Source: Methanohalophilus halophilus
Lineage (GTDB): Archaea; Halobacteriota; Methanosarcinia; Methanosarcinales; Methanosarcinaceae
NCBI RefSeq assembly: GCF_001889405.1
Contig: NZ_CP017921.1
Coordinates: 386,057-450,056 of the forward strand
Direction: 5' to 3'
Length of the DNA: 64,000 nt
Position 1 is the first letter of the stretch. Every line of letters starts with the position of its first letter. Of this stretch, positions 1 to 9,368 are shown piece by piece. The notes beneath the pieces were generated by a model. The model searched no databases, was not told the DNA's origin, and saw nothing but the letters and a program-made list of their open reading frames with translations. The position numbers were made by a program, and so were the translations under genes.

Positions 1-1433
1 GAACCCATGGAAAAGTGTTTTCCGTCCTTGAAGTTGAGCTTTTCTTCAAATTCATCATCATCTTCTGCATTTGCAGAAAACTGATAGGCACAGCACTGGT
101 AACAGGAGATCCCTTCACCTGCTCCCCTGTAAGGAGGAAGCTGGTTATCAAAGTAAGGAGTGCCAAACTTGGCGGTAAGTTCGAACGTCAGGTTATAAAG
201 ATCATCATAGGTCGGAAGTTCTGGATGAGCACGATTGAACATCTCGTCCTCTTCCATGAAATCAGGCTCAATGGAAATCTCCGGTTTGGGGAAATTAAAG
301 GGTTTACCCCAGTAGTCACCTTCAAGCATGACATTCATAAGCGCCTGGAAGCCAAGACGGACCTCCCTTTCATACTCACCATAGACCCTAACGTCACTAC
401 CATCCGAGCCATCCCAGACATGTCCGCGATAGACTACAGGTTTATCTCTCCAGAGTTTTGGAACCCCGGGAGAAAGCTGTACGGAGGAAAAGACAAGCTG
501 TCCTCCCCGGGCCACCATCATCTGAGTCATCTCATAAACGAACATCTGCATCAGCTGTTCGATCTCCTTGTATGACTTACCCTCTAAAAAGGGCGCAAGG
601 AATGTAAGGAAATTATAAAATCCCTGACCTCCGGCAAAATTCGTCTGGGCACTACCCAGAGCTTTTACCGCATGAAGAACTGCAACTTCAGCTTTCATTG
701 CAGGACCTGCAACACTGGCCTTGGCACCGGAACCATCCGGCATGAGTCCATAATAGAAGAAATATCTCAAATCCCAGTCCTGACAGAAAGCCCGGGTTCC
801 CATGTATTCCAGGTCATGGATATGCAGATCACCATTAAGGTGAAGGTCGGAAAGTTTGGGTGGCAGAAGTAAAAGATACTGTTCCTTGGAGATCTTGTCG
901 GCCTTTTTCTTGTGAGAGGTTTCCGCATTCTCCTGGAGATTGGCATTTTCCTTGGCTTCAAAGCCGGTACCCATATCGATCTCGCAGGCATCATAAACAG
1001 GAGTACCTACCCTGGTGGAAATATTACGCCATTCCACATCATTGCGCTCAATCAGGACCATATTAACAACTTCCCTGATAAGCGGGCCGGAGAGGAACCT
1101 TAGATTCATACTACGAATCCTTTTTTCCGTTTCCTTTGCTATACCAAGGGCCTCATCCCGGGTGATAGCCGGTATACCATGGAAACGTTCACTGAGAGAG
1201 GTTTCTTTTAGCAGCTGGTTTACAACGATATTGCGATCCCATTCAACCATGTGTCCGTCAGTGGTCCTGACTTTAGGCATTATTGAAACAAAACTCCCGT
1301 CAAGAGTCTGCTGTCTTGGAGATGATTCGGAAGTCGTGTCAACAATATTGGACGAAGGGATGGTGTCCTCAGGGACACCGCTTATATCGGTATTTTTTAC
1401 TTTCTTATCAATTTCTTCTGCCATAGAATCCAT
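1..1433 (-). CDS. nrdD: Anaerobic ribonucleoside-triphosphate reductase, N-terminal part (cut by window edge)
   Basis: The minus strand reads open from an ATG at 1433 to the left edge, about 477 codons, so the C-terminal glycyl-radical part is outside the window. The first 50 residues are polar and variable. Then comes an ATP-cone-like region (around residues 50-140, beginning PKVRTTDGHMVEWDRN), followed by the catalytic domain with HIHDLEYMGTRAFCQDW and the NFAGGQGFYNFLTFLAPF segment typical of class III reductases. The enzyme makes deoxynucleoside triphosphates without oxygen. GGGG lies 7 bases before the start. The redoxin gene ends 13 bases upstream on the same strand, so the two are probably co-transcribed. 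Translation was by hand from the reverse complement. Confidence 0.9.
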   Translation of the reverse strand, partial: MDSMAEEIDKKVKNTDISGVPEDTIPSSNIVDTTSESSPRQQTLDGSFVSIMPKVRTTDGHMVEWDRNIVVNQLLKETSLSERFHGIPAITRDEALGIAKETEKRIRSMNLRFLSGPLIREVVNMVLIERNDVEWRNISTRVGTPVYDACEIDMGTGFEAKENANLQENAETSHKKKADKISKEQYLLLLPPKLSDLHLNGDLHIHDLEYMGTRAFCQDWDLRYFFYYGLMPDGSGAKASVAGPAMKAEVAVLHAVKALGSAQTNFAGGQGFYNFLTFLAPFLEGKSYKEIEQLMQMFVYEMTQMMVARGGQLVFSSVQLSPGVPKLWRDKPVVYRGHVWDGSDGSDVRVYGEYEREVRLGFQALMNVMLEGDYWGKPFNFPKPEISIEPDFMEEDEMFNRAHPELPTYDDLYNLTFELTAKFGTPYFDNQLPPYRGAGEGISCYQCCAYQFSANAEDDDEFEEKLNFKDGKHFSMG

Positions 1434-1446
1434 ATTAAGCCCCCAT

Positions 1447-1701
1447 TTAATTTAGTAAATCCTGAAGGACATCCATATCCACATCACTACCTTTGAATAT
1501 ATTGTCAGATGTGAGGAAATCATCCCCTATCTGCAATACAGGTGCTTCACTTGTAAAGACACCATTTATGCGCAGTTCTGTAAGTGCTTCCGCAGATGTC
1601 ATATCTGCTTCTTCAAACTGTACATTATTCTCTTTTAGCGTCGCTTTCAGACGGGCACATTTCGGGCAGACATCGGTGGTATAGATAATAATTTCAGACA
1701 T
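1447..1701 (-). CDS. Glutaredoxin/NrdH-like redoxin
   Basis: A protein of 84 residues starting MSEIIIYTTDVCPKC. The CPKC motif near residue 12 is the redox pair of glutaredoxin and NrdH-type proteins, and a cis-proline follows in the SEAPVLQ segment. I chose the ATG at 1701 rather than one seven codons earlier because a GGATGGAG ribosome site sits just in front of it. It lies directly upstream of nrdD, so its likely job is to supply electrons to the anaerobic reductase. That role is inferred from position. Confidence 0.85.
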   Translation of the reverse strand: MSEIIIYTTDVCPKCARLKATLKENNVQFEEADMTSAEALTELRINGVFTSEAPVLQIGDDFLTSDNIFKGSDVDMDVLQDLLN

Positions 1702-2032
1702 GATACTCCATCCTTGTAACAATAAACACCATCAGGAGAGCCAAAGAAGATAGAACGGAATCAACAATCATAAATCCAGTTCCGATTTCCCCTAAACAAC
1801 TGACTTCCCGCAGTAAGTAGATACGAAATAGGATTCATTCATTTATAATGCTTTTTCACCCTATGTCTGGATACACTGAAATGTGATTGATAACAAATAT
1901 GATATACAATAAAATAGTCTAAATATTCTGAATTTAGTTTATTATCCGACCTGGTAACAAACAAAAAAAAGGAAGTTTCCAAAAGATGTATAACCTAAAC
2001 ACTGATAATAGCAGTAACTCAAACCAATTGAG
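1702..2032. other. 331-base intergenic region between divergent nrdH-nrdD and radB
   Basis: No reading frame here looks like a gene. On the minus strand a TATAAAT-type box near 1840-1848 could drive the redoxin and nrdD with a leader of about 115 bases. On the plus strand a TATAA element near 1988 lies about 43 bases before the radB start. I saw no tRNA, hairpin terminator or repeat. Confidence 0.5.
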
Positions 2033-2710
2033 GTGTACACTATAACCGACTTACTTACATCAGGATGCAAGCCTATAGATGAACTTCTTGGAGGAGGGTT
2101 CGAACAGGGAGTTGTGACCCAGATATATGGAGAATCAGGAAGCGGAAAGACAAACCTCTGCCTCCAGCTTGCAGTCCATTGCGTAAAGGGTGAAAAAAAA
2201 GCAATTCTTGTTGATACTGAGGCAATCTCGCCGGAAAGGTTCAGGCAGATAGCAGGTGAAAATGCCAGGGAAATTGCCCAGAACATAATTATCTACGAAC
2301 CCCACAGTTTCGAGGAACAGTATTCTGCAATCCACGAGATAGAAAAAATAAGTGCCCAGAACATCGGACTTATAATTGTGGATTCAGCAACTGCTTATTA
2401 CCGGTTTGGCCTTGAAGACGAAGAGAAAAGTATCCGCACTCGCAGGGAACTTGCCAACCAGATAGGCTATCTCCACGGCCTGGCCCGCAAGAGAGGAATT
2501 GTAGTTGTTATCACAAACCAGGTCTATTCAGACATAGGAACGGGCAAACTGAAACCTGTGGGTGGCAGTACGGTCGAGCACATGTCAAAAACCATAATTC
2601 AGCTTGAGCGTACAGGTGAAAATAAAAGAAAAGCCAACCTGCTCAAACATCGCTCCCGTCCGGAAGGATTGAGCAGGGAATTCATAATTACCGAAGAAGG
2701 GCTGAAGTAA
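2033..2710 (+). CDS. radB: DNA repair and recombination protein RadB
   Basis: A RecA/RadA-family ATPase of 225 residues, the short size of archaeal RadB, which lacks the N-terminal helix-hairpin-helix domain of RadA. Walker A is GESGSGKT near residue 31 and Walker B is LIIVDSATAYY near residue 115. The protein ends soon after the core (SRPEGLSREFIITEEGLK). RadB is regarded as an accessory factor to RadA in homologous recombination. The start is GTG; a stop codon lies six codons upstream in frame, so little choice exists. No separate ribosome site fits, so the message may be nearly leaderless. The downstream gene is convergent and ends ten bases away. Confidence 0.93.
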   Translation: MYTITDLLTSGCKPIDELLGGGFEQGVVTQIYGESGSGKTNLCLQLAVHCVKGEKKAILVDTEAISPERFRQIAGENAREIAQNIIIYEPHSFEEQYSAIHEIEKISAQNIGLIIVDSATAYYRFGLEDEEKSIRTRRELANQIGYLHGLARKRGIVVVITNQVYSDIGTGKLKPVGGSTVEHMSKTIIQLERTGENKRKANLLKHRSRPEGLSREFIITEEGLK

Positions 2711-2720
2711 ATAAGAACAT

Positions 2721-3449
2721 TCACTCCAGATACGGAGACTGGGCAAGCACCGACATCCCATTATCCGAAATATTGAGCACACGCACCTCATTGATTGTGC
2801 TCGAGCCCCTCAGTTTCATAACAAAGATGGTACGCTGGAGATTATTACCTACCCTGACACGTTCCAGTTTGATAACTGAATCCGCACCATATTCCACCAT
2901 CTCATCAAGACCAAACATCTTGCCAACTGAAATCACAGAAGTTACATCGCGGCTGCGCAGGACACCAAACACATCATCTATCAGGGTTCTCAGTTTGTAA
3001 TTTGAATCTATAGCAAGGAAAAGGGCTTCAATTGAATCAATGAATACCCTCTGAGGCTGCACATCATCTATTTTGCTTTCAATTAGCTTTTTGAAACTCT
3101 TGATAAGCTCTGAGGGTGCGATCTCCACACTTTTCTGGAGACGAAGCCCCGGATCGGTTATATCGACAAAAGAAAGTAAACCATCATCCTCAAGTTTCTT
3201 GAAATCCCAGTCAAAGGATGCTTTCATTTCCCGAACAATGGATTTGGATTCTTCCGATGTGATTATACACATCACCTTTTCCCCGTTCTTTGCCCCTTCA
3301 TAAATGAACTGGGATCCAAAAATTGTTTTACCGGTACCTGATTTCCCGGAAACAACGTTTGCAGTACCTTTAAAGTACCCGCCCTTGAGCATCTCATCCA
3401 GTCCCTTAATACCAGTACTAACCCTTTCAGGAATTGTCGTCTCCTCCAT
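2721..3449 (-). CDS. KaiC/GvpD-like single-domain ATPase
   Basis: A RecA-fold ATPase of the KaiC family with one domain only, about 242 residues. The start MEETTIPERVSTGIKGLDEML is typical, Walker A is GKSGTGKT near residue 36 and Walker B is RVFIDSIEALFLA near residue 135. KaiC paralogues of this size are common in archaea, often as signalling or regulatory ATPases. Its substrate is unknown. I prefer the ATG at 3449 over the GTG three codons earlier, because AAGGTG then sits as a ribosome site six bases before it. It converges with radB, a distant relative in fold. I infer no functional link from that alone. Confidence 0.85.
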   Translation of the reverse strand: MEETTIPERVSTGIKGLDEMLKGGYFKGTANVVSGKSGTGKTIFGSQFIYEGAKNGEKVMCIITSEESKSIVREMKASFDWDFKKLEDDGLLSFVDITDPGLRLQKSVEIAPSELIKSFKKLIESKIDDVQPQRVFIDSIEALFLAIDSNYKLRTLIDDVFGVLRSRDVTSVISVGKMFGLDEMVEYGADSVIKLERVRVGNNLQRTIFVMKLRGSSTINEVRVLNISDNGMSVLAQSPYLE

Positions 3450-3588
3450 TTGAAACACCTTATAAATATCTCACAATGTAATTAGAACATAATAGCAAAA
3501 ATATCCACCTGTGATAAACAGCGATGGAATTTATTTACGTATAAAAAAAGGGATTCCTGATATAAAAATTCATGTATCTTCCCGGGAG

Positions 3589-3963
3589 TTAACAAAAACC
3601 GCTTTCATCAGACGTATCCGGTTCTTCGACAACTTCAAGCAGCACCTCACTGAAAAGCAATTTTTCCAGTGTGCGCGTAACATAACTACGTTGCTGATGT
3701 TTACTTATGTCCTCCCCAAGACGCAAGTCAGAATCAACCTGTACCCTCCACAGTGCCAAACGGAAATTTTCAGGGTCCTTTATGTCCATAGTATAGAATT
3801 TCTCAAGGAAAAAAGGAAGAATAAAAGGATTATCCACAACTTCACACAATAAGAGATATTCTTCAGCGAAAGAATTTGTAATCTTCAGGTCCTGTCTACC
3901 CACAATAAGCCTTAATGTATCCAGAGAATAATCCTTGCCCTTAATATTGACACAATTTGTCAT
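3589..3963 (-). CDS. Conserved-looking hypothetical protein, 124 residues
   Basis: I do not recognise this protein. It has no membrane segment or signal peptide, is rich in Leu, Glu and Asp, and looks all-helical (for example the EEYLLLCEVVDNPFILPFFLEKFY segment region near residue 35). A GGGG run precedes the ATG at 3963. It lies 14 bases downstream of cobY on the same strand and may be the last gene of the cobamide operon. A role in that pathway is only a guess from position. Confidence 0.65.
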   Translation of the reverse strand: MTNCVNIKGKDYSLDTLRLIVGRQDLKITNSFAEEYLLLCEVVDNPFILPFFLEKFYTMDIKDPENFRLALWRVQVDSDLRLGEDISKHQQRSYVTRTLEKLLFSEVLLEVVEEPDTSDESGFC

Positions 3964-3977
3964 AGAAGAACCCCGAA

Positions 3978-4595
3978 TTATTTATTCTGTCTTTTTTCCA
4001 GAATATCAGTGCAGCGCTGCAGGTCCTCTGCAGTATTGACATTCAGGGCTACTTCCGGATCTTCCAGAAGATAATTATAATATTCCTGTTCCTCCCGGAT
4101 TTTGCTTCCGTCAAGGATATTTATTCCAGTGGGGACTATGAGGTTTCCACTCCAGTTGAAAACGGTATCCGGACGCAAACCCACTTTTTTACACAGGGAA
4201 AGGGGTATAAATACCGACATTGAAGGTTTTCCACACCTGTAGTATTCCTCCACAATGGAATCGAGAAGACCGGCTGTTATCAGGGGGAGATCGGACATAA
4301 TTACCATCAGGGGCTCTGCAACTTTAGCCTGCTCCACAGCATAAACCATGTCACCAACATAATTATCACCGGCAGTATCAATGGTTTTAACATTGCCCCC
4401 ATAACAATTCTGTACAACTTTTTCGGTATGAGGGGTAAAAGGGGACACTGTCACATAAACATCACCAATACTCTCTGACTCCTCCAGGGCATCCACAACA
4501 TAACATATCATGGGCTTACCCAGAAGATCTACACAGGGTTTCTCACCCATACCCAGGCGCAAACCCTGTCCACCAGCCATTATAAAAGCATCCAT
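3978..4595 (-). CDS. cobY: Adenosylcobinamide-phosphate guanylyltransferase CobY
   Basis: A nucleotidyltransferase of 205 residues. The N-terminus MDAFIMAGGQGLRLGMGEKP is the nucleotide-binding signature, with the metal-binding MSDLPL near residue 101. CobY is the archaeal, non-orthologous replacement for bacterial CobU: it transfers GMP from GTP to adenosylcobinamide phosphate, giving adenosylcobinamide-GDP, the substrate of CobS. The start overlaps the end of cobS by 16 bases, and a GGAGGG ribosome site lies inside cobS, so the two are translationally coupled. The neighbouring cobS, cobZ, cbiB and cobD make the assignment firm. Confidence 0.95.
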   Translation of the reverse strand: MDAFIMAGGQGLRLGMGEKPCVDLLGKPMICYVVDALEESESIGDVYVTVSPFTPHTEKVVQNCYGGNVKTIDTAGDNYVGDMVYAVEQAKVAEPLMVIMSDLPLITAGLLDSIVEEYYRCGKPSMSVFIPLSLCKKVGLRPDTVFNWSGNLIVPTGINILDGSKIREEQEYYNYLLEDPEVALNVNTAEDLQRCTDILEKRQNK

Positions 4596-5407
4596 GAAAG
4601 CCCTCCGTATCCTGCATTGATGGCAAATAGCACCAGGGTAATGGCAATCAAAGAAGTAAGCCTGGCAATTTCATTGGCGGTACCTATACAATCCCCGTTG
4701 ACACCACCAAAATGCCTGTTGGAAACATTGAGAACTCCGAAAGCCCCCAATATGGCTGCCACAAAACCTATCAGGCCAATTATACCCAACCCAAGAACAG
4801 ATACAATACCACCCATTACCAGGCCAGCCAGATATTTACCGCCGTGCGTTGTGTCGATCACCATGGAACCCAGGCCTTCATGGATCGATTTGCCAAAAGC
4901 TGCTATTGTGAGCATACCCTGTTTGGCACCGACCTCTGCCACAAGCAGGGACAGGGGCAAAATTGTCCACTGTGGTAGCGATGAGATTGTTCCGGTCATG
5001 TATACCTGCTGCTGAAGAGAGGAAATACTGGCATAGAGCAAAATCAGGCCTATGACACAATATGCCACCCCTCCTATACCCAGAGACATATCCTTAAGGG
5101 CCTTGATCTTCTTTTCAAGAGAGCCGTGAGCCGTACAACCGTCACCAAAATCAGAAAGCCCGTCCAGGTGATTGAGACCTGTTAGATAGTAAATAAAAAC
5201 AATAACCAGGGCTGCGGAAATATTTGCGGGGAACACATATTCCACAATTCCTGTAAATATGCCAATCAAAAGACCCAGTATAATACCCGTAAAGACAAAC
5301 AGGTAACTTCTTTTTACCAGTTCATCAAGGCCTTCCATGGTAATTCCCACGGGAATTGTCGATAAGAAACCAAAACCCGTCCTGACTGCGAGTAGAAATC
5401 CGCTCAT
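4580..5407 (-). CDS. cobS: Adenosylcobinamide-GDP ribazoletransferase (cobalamin synthase)
   Basis: A polytopic membrane protein of 275 residues with about six hydrophobic spans. The conserved acidic motif LNHLDGLSDFGDG near residue 96 marks the CobS family. CobS joins adenosylcobinamide-GDP with alpha-ribazole (or its phosphate) in the membrane to give the complete cobamide. The start ATG overlaps the stop of cobZ (ATGA), and its end overlaps cobY. Confidence 0.95.
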   Translation of the reverse strand: MSGFLLAVRTGFGFLSTIPVGITMEGLDELVKRSYLFVFTGIILGLLIGIFTGIVEYVFPANISAALVIVFIYYLTGLNHLDGLSDFGDGCTAHGSLEKKIKALKDMSLGIGGVAYCVIGLILLYASISSLQQQVYMTGTISSLPQWTILPLSLLVAEVGAKQGMLTIAAFGKSIHEGLGSMVIDTTHGGKYLAGLVMGGIVSVLGLGIIGLIGFVAAILGAFGVLNVSNRHFGGVNGDCIGTANEIARLTSLIAITLVLFAINAGYGGLSWMLL

Positions 5408-5988
5408 CCGGCTATCACACCACCGCCGGGTTTTTCATCATCTTCTTTTTTAGAGTTGTCAATCTCTGCCATTCCCCTGGTATACATATTGGCAGAAACT
5501 CCTCCGATAAGTCCACCGATGACATCATCCATGAAAGGACCGAGTTCTGCAAGTATACCCGGTTTTTGTTTGTCGAACCTGACAAACTCAAACATGCCCT
5601 TGTCACCACTGATATATTTGGAAATGCTCATCCCCAGTACCTCATCGGCTATCAGGAAGGTCAGGTCCCTTTCATAGGAATCACGACTTATGTTGGGCAG
5701 TGTCCCATTGCGACCCTCTCTTTCAAGCAGGATACCGGAATAGATCAGCATGCAAAGATTGGGATCGGAAAGCGCAAGACGAAGCTCCCTTATAAAAAGG
5801 GCTTCTGCCTTTTCGCGAGTCTCGATTCCCGGATGAGGTGTGTAAAGTCCCATTGAAGCCTCCACAAGTACCTCTTCAGTAATACCCTCTTCCTTCAGGA
5901 TATCCATAATATCATAAGTATAACCGGTATCAGCTTCTTCGGGCTGTTCTCCTTTTGTATTCCTGGATTCTACATCAGATAGTTTCAT
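5404..5988 (-). CDS. cobZ: Alpha-ribazole phosphatase CobZ
   Basis: 194 residues. The C-terminal half carries the PgpA/YutG-like signature (DEVLGMSISKY, ELGPFMDDVIGGLIGGV), and CobZ of Methanosarcina mazei belongs to that fold family. CobZ removes the phosphate from alpha-ribazole phosphate or adenosylcobalamin phosphate, replacing bacterial CobC. It sits between cbiB and cobS and overlaps cobS by four bases. The N-terminal 30 residues are polar and variable. Confidence 0.9.
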   Translation of the reverse strand: MKLSDVESRNTKGEQPEEADTGYTYDIMDILKEEGITEEVLVEASMGLYTPHPGIETREKAEALFIRELRLALSDPNLCMLIYSGILLEREGRNGTLPNISRDSYERDLTFLIADEVLGMSISKYISGDKGMFEFVRFDKQKPGILAELGPFMDDVIGGLIGGVSANMYTRGMAEIDNSKKEDDEKPGGGVIAG

Positions 5989-6006
5989 AGTATCACTTTG
6001 ATCAGA

Positions 6007-7005
6007 TTATGTAAATTTCCATATAAAGTTTGACAAAACATAAATTACAAGCGAAAAACACGCTATAGATATAAGAGCTGCTCCTTCTACAAGCCGGTTT
6101 GCCCTTTTAATAGATTCCGCACCCGGGGATGCAAGTCCCTGCCCCAGTACATAGACTCCTGGTTTTTCCAGTTTGACACCTACAGCCCCGGCCACTGCTG
6201 CCATGGGATATCCTGAATTTGGAGAATCCGGCAACTTGCAATCATTAGTTGAGCAGGAGCATGCACCTGAAGGATCAAAAGACATCGTTTTTGGCAGAAT
6301 GTTCAGGAAAAGTGCAGCTATCCAGATGAAAAACAGGGAGATCCGGGCAGGAATCCAATTAAGTACATCATCCAGTTTTGCCGAGAAGAACCCAACTTCC
6401 CTGTGTGCCTCGTCCCGGTAGCCAACCATGGAATCAAGGGTACTTACAGCTTTAAAGGCATAAGCTGCTATCAGACCGAAGGGGCCTGCTACCGAATAAT
6501 AGAGCAGGGGAGAGAGAATAGAATCTACATAATTCTCGGACACGGTTTCTATGGCAGCAGAAGATACATGGGAGCCACTAAGTTTTGAGGTATCCCTGCT
6601 TACATACATAGAAAGTTGTCTCCTGGCCTCTTCCAGGGCGCCCACTTCCAGAGATGATGCAACTTCTTCTCCGGCAAATAATAATCTGCGGATAGCAAAA
6701 GTACTTTTGAGGAAATAGGCTTCAATAACTATACCCACAAGTTCGGGCACCAGGGATTGACTCGACACTAAAAGTACAATATAGGCAATAAGGGATGCAA
6801 AAAAAATGCATGAAAGAGCCATGAAGACACCATAGGCTTTTCTTCCCGATGAAGGAATGTGCCTTTTGAAAATACCAATCAGTGTCCCGATCCAAACAAC
6901 CGGGTGCAGGCGAGCCGGTGGCTCCCCTACTGCAAGATCAATTAACACAGCGAATAAAAGCACATAAATCATATGCATATAACCGGTAAAAATAAAATCC
7001 ATCAT
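6007..7005 (-). CDS. cbiB: Adenosylcobinamide-phosphate synthase (CbiB family)
   Basis: An integral membrane protein of 332 residues. The N-terminal DLAVGEPPARLHPVVWIG and the central AAIETVSENYVDSILSPLLYY are hallmarks of the CbiB/CobD synthase family. It attaches aminopropanol phosphate, the product of the upstream decarboxylase, to adenosylcobyric acid. The first ATG overlaps the stop of the upstream cobD-type gene. A second ATG follows immediately, so the protein may start one residue later. Confidence 0.95.
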   Translation of the reverse strand: MMDFIFTGYMHMIYVLLFAVLIDLAVGEPPARLHPVVWIGTLIGIFKRHIPSSGRKAYGVFMALSCIFFASLIAYIVLLVSSQSLVPELVGIVIEAYFLKSTFAIRRLLFAGEEVASSLEVGALEEARRQLSMYVSRDTSKLSGSHVSSAAIETVSENYVDSILSPLLYYSVAGPFGLIAAYAFKAVSTLDSMVGYRDEAHREVGFFSAKLDDVLNWIPARISLFFIWIAALFLNILPKTMSFDPSGACSCSTNDCKLPDSPNSGYPMAAVAGAVGVKLEKPGVYVLGQGLASPGAESIKRANRLVEGAALISIACFSLVIYVLSNFIWKFT

Positions 7006-8480
7006 AATAGAGGCTCCATTACCTCATCCCAGGCCTTTTTGAGTTTGCCTTCAATTTCCCCTTCACCTTTGAGGACATCAAGGAGATTCTGGACATTTTG
7101 TTTTCGGTGAACCAGGCCACATTTTTCACAACTCCACACCTTGCCTCCGCTTGAGCGACATATCCATCTGCCTCCTGTGCGCTCATCCTTGCAGGGATAA
7201 AAGGGGCAGAAGCAGAAAGTGCAATCCTGACCTTTGAAATGGCAGGGATAATAGGGACAAGCCCTGTTCGCACCAAGGGGCCTGACAGGTTCTTCATCCA
7301 GTATTTGGTTAAGATTCTCCATGGCACTATCCCGTGCACTGTCAACTACAACTGTCCCTATAGCTTCCACAAGCCTATCAGTATCCTCTTTCGGCCTCAC
7401 CGAGACCCTGATAAAATTACGGTCCATGGAATAAAAGTCGGAACAATCCCTTACAAGAAGACCCTTTTCAGCGAGCCTGTGAGTCAATTCAACCGAATCC
7501 AGACTTGCAGCACTTATATCAACAAGGACAAAAGATGTGTTACTTTCATGCGTTTTGAACCTGCGCACCTTGCCCAGGCGTTCCATAAGGTAGCGGCGAT
7601 TTTCCCGGACAAATTGCCTTGAAGCAGTTAGATAACCATTAGCAATATCAGAAGGCATATCTAACAAGGACATCGCGACTGCTTCATCCATTGGCCCTAT
7701 ATTACAGCAGTTGCGAACCCTGTTCAGAATCGTTGCAAAATCCACACCAGTAATACCGCAAGCAATTCCTGCTGCGGGAAGTGAAAAAGTGTCTTTCAGG
7801 AAACGTATCACTAAAAGATTGGTAACAGAAGGAACTTCATCCACCAAAGTAGCAGATACATCTGTTAAGTCTAACAGACTTTCATCGACCACCAGCAGAG
7901 TAGAATGGTCATTACAGCGTTGCATAAGGGAAATTAAATCCGTTTTTGAGTAAAGCTGGCCGGAAAGATTGTCCGGATTGGTGAGCAGGAATATTTTTGC
8001 CTTGCTAAGCAAAACTGAAGATATATTTTTTAAATCTTCTTCAAAAACATAGTTCACTTCCCCACCACTGATTATACAATGTTTTTCATTGGCCGGATTC
8101 TGAGACCTGTTCAGAAGAACGGTATCCCCTGTTTCAATTACCGAGGAAAATACCATACGTATTAAATCTTCAACTCCCAGAGCAGGAACAATATTATCTC
8201 CAGAAATATTATTTCCAAAATATTTGGCAGCACTGGTCCTTAATTCTGAATATTCATTATCAGGGAATTGGGAATACATGGATTCCACCCGGGAAAAAAT
8301 GTCCTCCAGACAGAGGTTGCAATCAGGGCGATCAAAGGGACTGCCCAGAGGATTGGATGTTGAACTAAAGTCAATTATAGCTGTTTCACTAATACCTTTT
8401 TCCAGAGCAATTTTGTGCCCATCTTCTAAAGGTTTCCTGATTGATTCAGCATCCTTTTTCCATAATCCATTACCAGACAC
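7002..8480 (-). CDS. cobD: L-threonine-O-phosphate decarboxylase with C-terminal cysteine-rich domain (probable threonine kinase/decarboxylase)
   Basis: 492 residues. Residues 1-375 are a PLP aminotransferase fold, starting with the DFSSTSNPLGSP motif of CobD/HisC-like enzymes. Residues about 400-465 form a cysteine-rich domain (CPYYPCHFKGQDCTFCFCP, then a pair of CxxC). In Methanosarcina mazei a protein of this architecture was reported as a bifunctional L-threonine kinase and phosphothreonine decarboxylase. It supplies aminopropanol phosphate for CbiB. The start is GTG with no ribosome site; a TATA-like stretch near 8508-8518 suggests a leaderless message. It is the first gene of the cobamide operon. 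A second copy lies at 33.1-34.6 kb. Confidence 0.9.
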   Translation of the reverse strand: MSGNGLWKKDAESIRKPLEDGHKIALEKGISETAIIDFSSTSNPLGSPFDRPDCNLCLEDIFSRVESMYSQFPDNEYSELRTSAAKYFGNNISGDNIVPALGVEDLIRMVFSSVIETGDTVLLNRSQNPANEKHCIISGGEVNYVFEEDLKNISSVLLSKAKIFLLTNPDNLSGQLYSKTDLISLMQRCNDHSTLLVVDESLLDLTDVSATLVDEVPSVTNLLVIRFLKDTFSLPAAGIACGITGVDFATILNRVRNCCNIGPMDEAVAMSLLDMPSDIANGYLTASRQFVRENRRYLMERLGKVRRFKTHESNTSFVLVDISAASLDSVELTHRLAEKGLLVRDCSDFYSMDRNFIRVSVRPKEDTDRLVEAIGTVVVDSARDSAMENLNQILDEEPVRPLGANRACPYYPCHFKGQDCTFCFCPFYPCKDERTGGRWICRSSGGKVWSCEKCGLVHRKQNVQNLLDVLKGEGEIEGKLKKAWDEVMEPLL

Positions 8481-8606
8481 GTTAATCGAAATGAACTAAT
8501 GAATAGAACCTATATTAAATTAATCAAATTGAGTTTCCTATGCTCCAGAGTAATCTGCCTGTGGAAAACATCATCTAAAAATGTAAAGATAAAAATCTAC
8601 CCTCGG

Positions 8607-9359
8607 TCATTTTCTGGCAAAGGTCAGATAACCGGTGTGGCCTACTCTTGCAGGTGCGGGCCTTGTGCCTCTTTCGGATACAGATAGCTCCCTTTCCAGG
8701 CATTCAAGGGTATGTACACTGTAAAATCCTGCTTCCACGGCTTCCAGGTATGCGGCTTTTGCCTGTTCAATGAAAGGTGAATAAACAACAAGGAAACCTC
8801 CGGCAAGCAGGCTAGAACAGGCATATTTGACAGATTCTGCCGAATCTTTAATGTCAAGTACTATAACATCGAAAAAATCACTGCCCTGTCTCATCACATC
8901 CACAATATCCCCGCAGCGGACTTCCACATTGGAAAGGCCGGCCATGGACAAATTGGTCCGGGCGTTCTTCACAAAATCCTCACGTATCTCATAGCTGATC
9001 ACTTCCTTTGCTACAGAACCCAGATAAATGGCAAGCACACCGCTTCCTGTACCGGCTTCGAGGATCCTGTCAGAAGAATTTATACCTGCATGGGAAATAA
9101 TCTGGCCCACATCCTTGGGCATGATAGGTGCCCCGGTGCGTTTTGCAAGCCTGAACATATCCGGGGCCCGGGGCCTGATGACAGAGAATTGCTGACCCAT
9201 ATGGGACACAATGGTACCACCGGGTTTTATACTCAGCAACTCGGCCGTTTCAACAATACCAAATTCGCAGTGGAACTGTTTACCCGAGACTGTGGTCAGG
9301 TATTCCCGGAATTTGTCTTTATGACGGGTGCGTAAAAGCACCGTTTCATTTTCTTTCAC
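8607..9359 (-). CDS. trmI: tRNA (adenine-N1)-methyltransferase TrmI
   Basis: A class I SAM methyltransferase of 250 residues. An N-terminal beta-rich domain (residues 1-75) is followed by motif I EAGTGSGVLAIYLG near residue 101, then IVLDIKD. Archaeal TrmI methylates N1 of adenine 57/58 in the T arm. The start is GTG, six bases after a GAGGTG ribosome site. The HD-phosphohydrolase gene ends 9 bases upstream, so the pair is likely an operon. Confidence 0.9.
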   Translation of the reverse strand: MKENETVLLRTRHKDKFREYLTTVSGKQFHCEFGIVETAELLSIKPGGTIVSHMGQQFSVIRPRAPDMFRLAKRTGAPIMPKDVGQIISHAGINSSDRILEAGTGSGVLAIYLGSVAKEVISYEIREDFVKNARTNLSMAGLSNVEVRCGDIVDVMRQGSDFFDVIVLDIKDSAESVKYACSSLLAGGFLVVYSPFIEQAKAAYLEAVEAGFYSVHTLECLERELSVSERGTRPAPARVGHTGYLTFARK

Positions 9360-9368
9360 ATATACACC

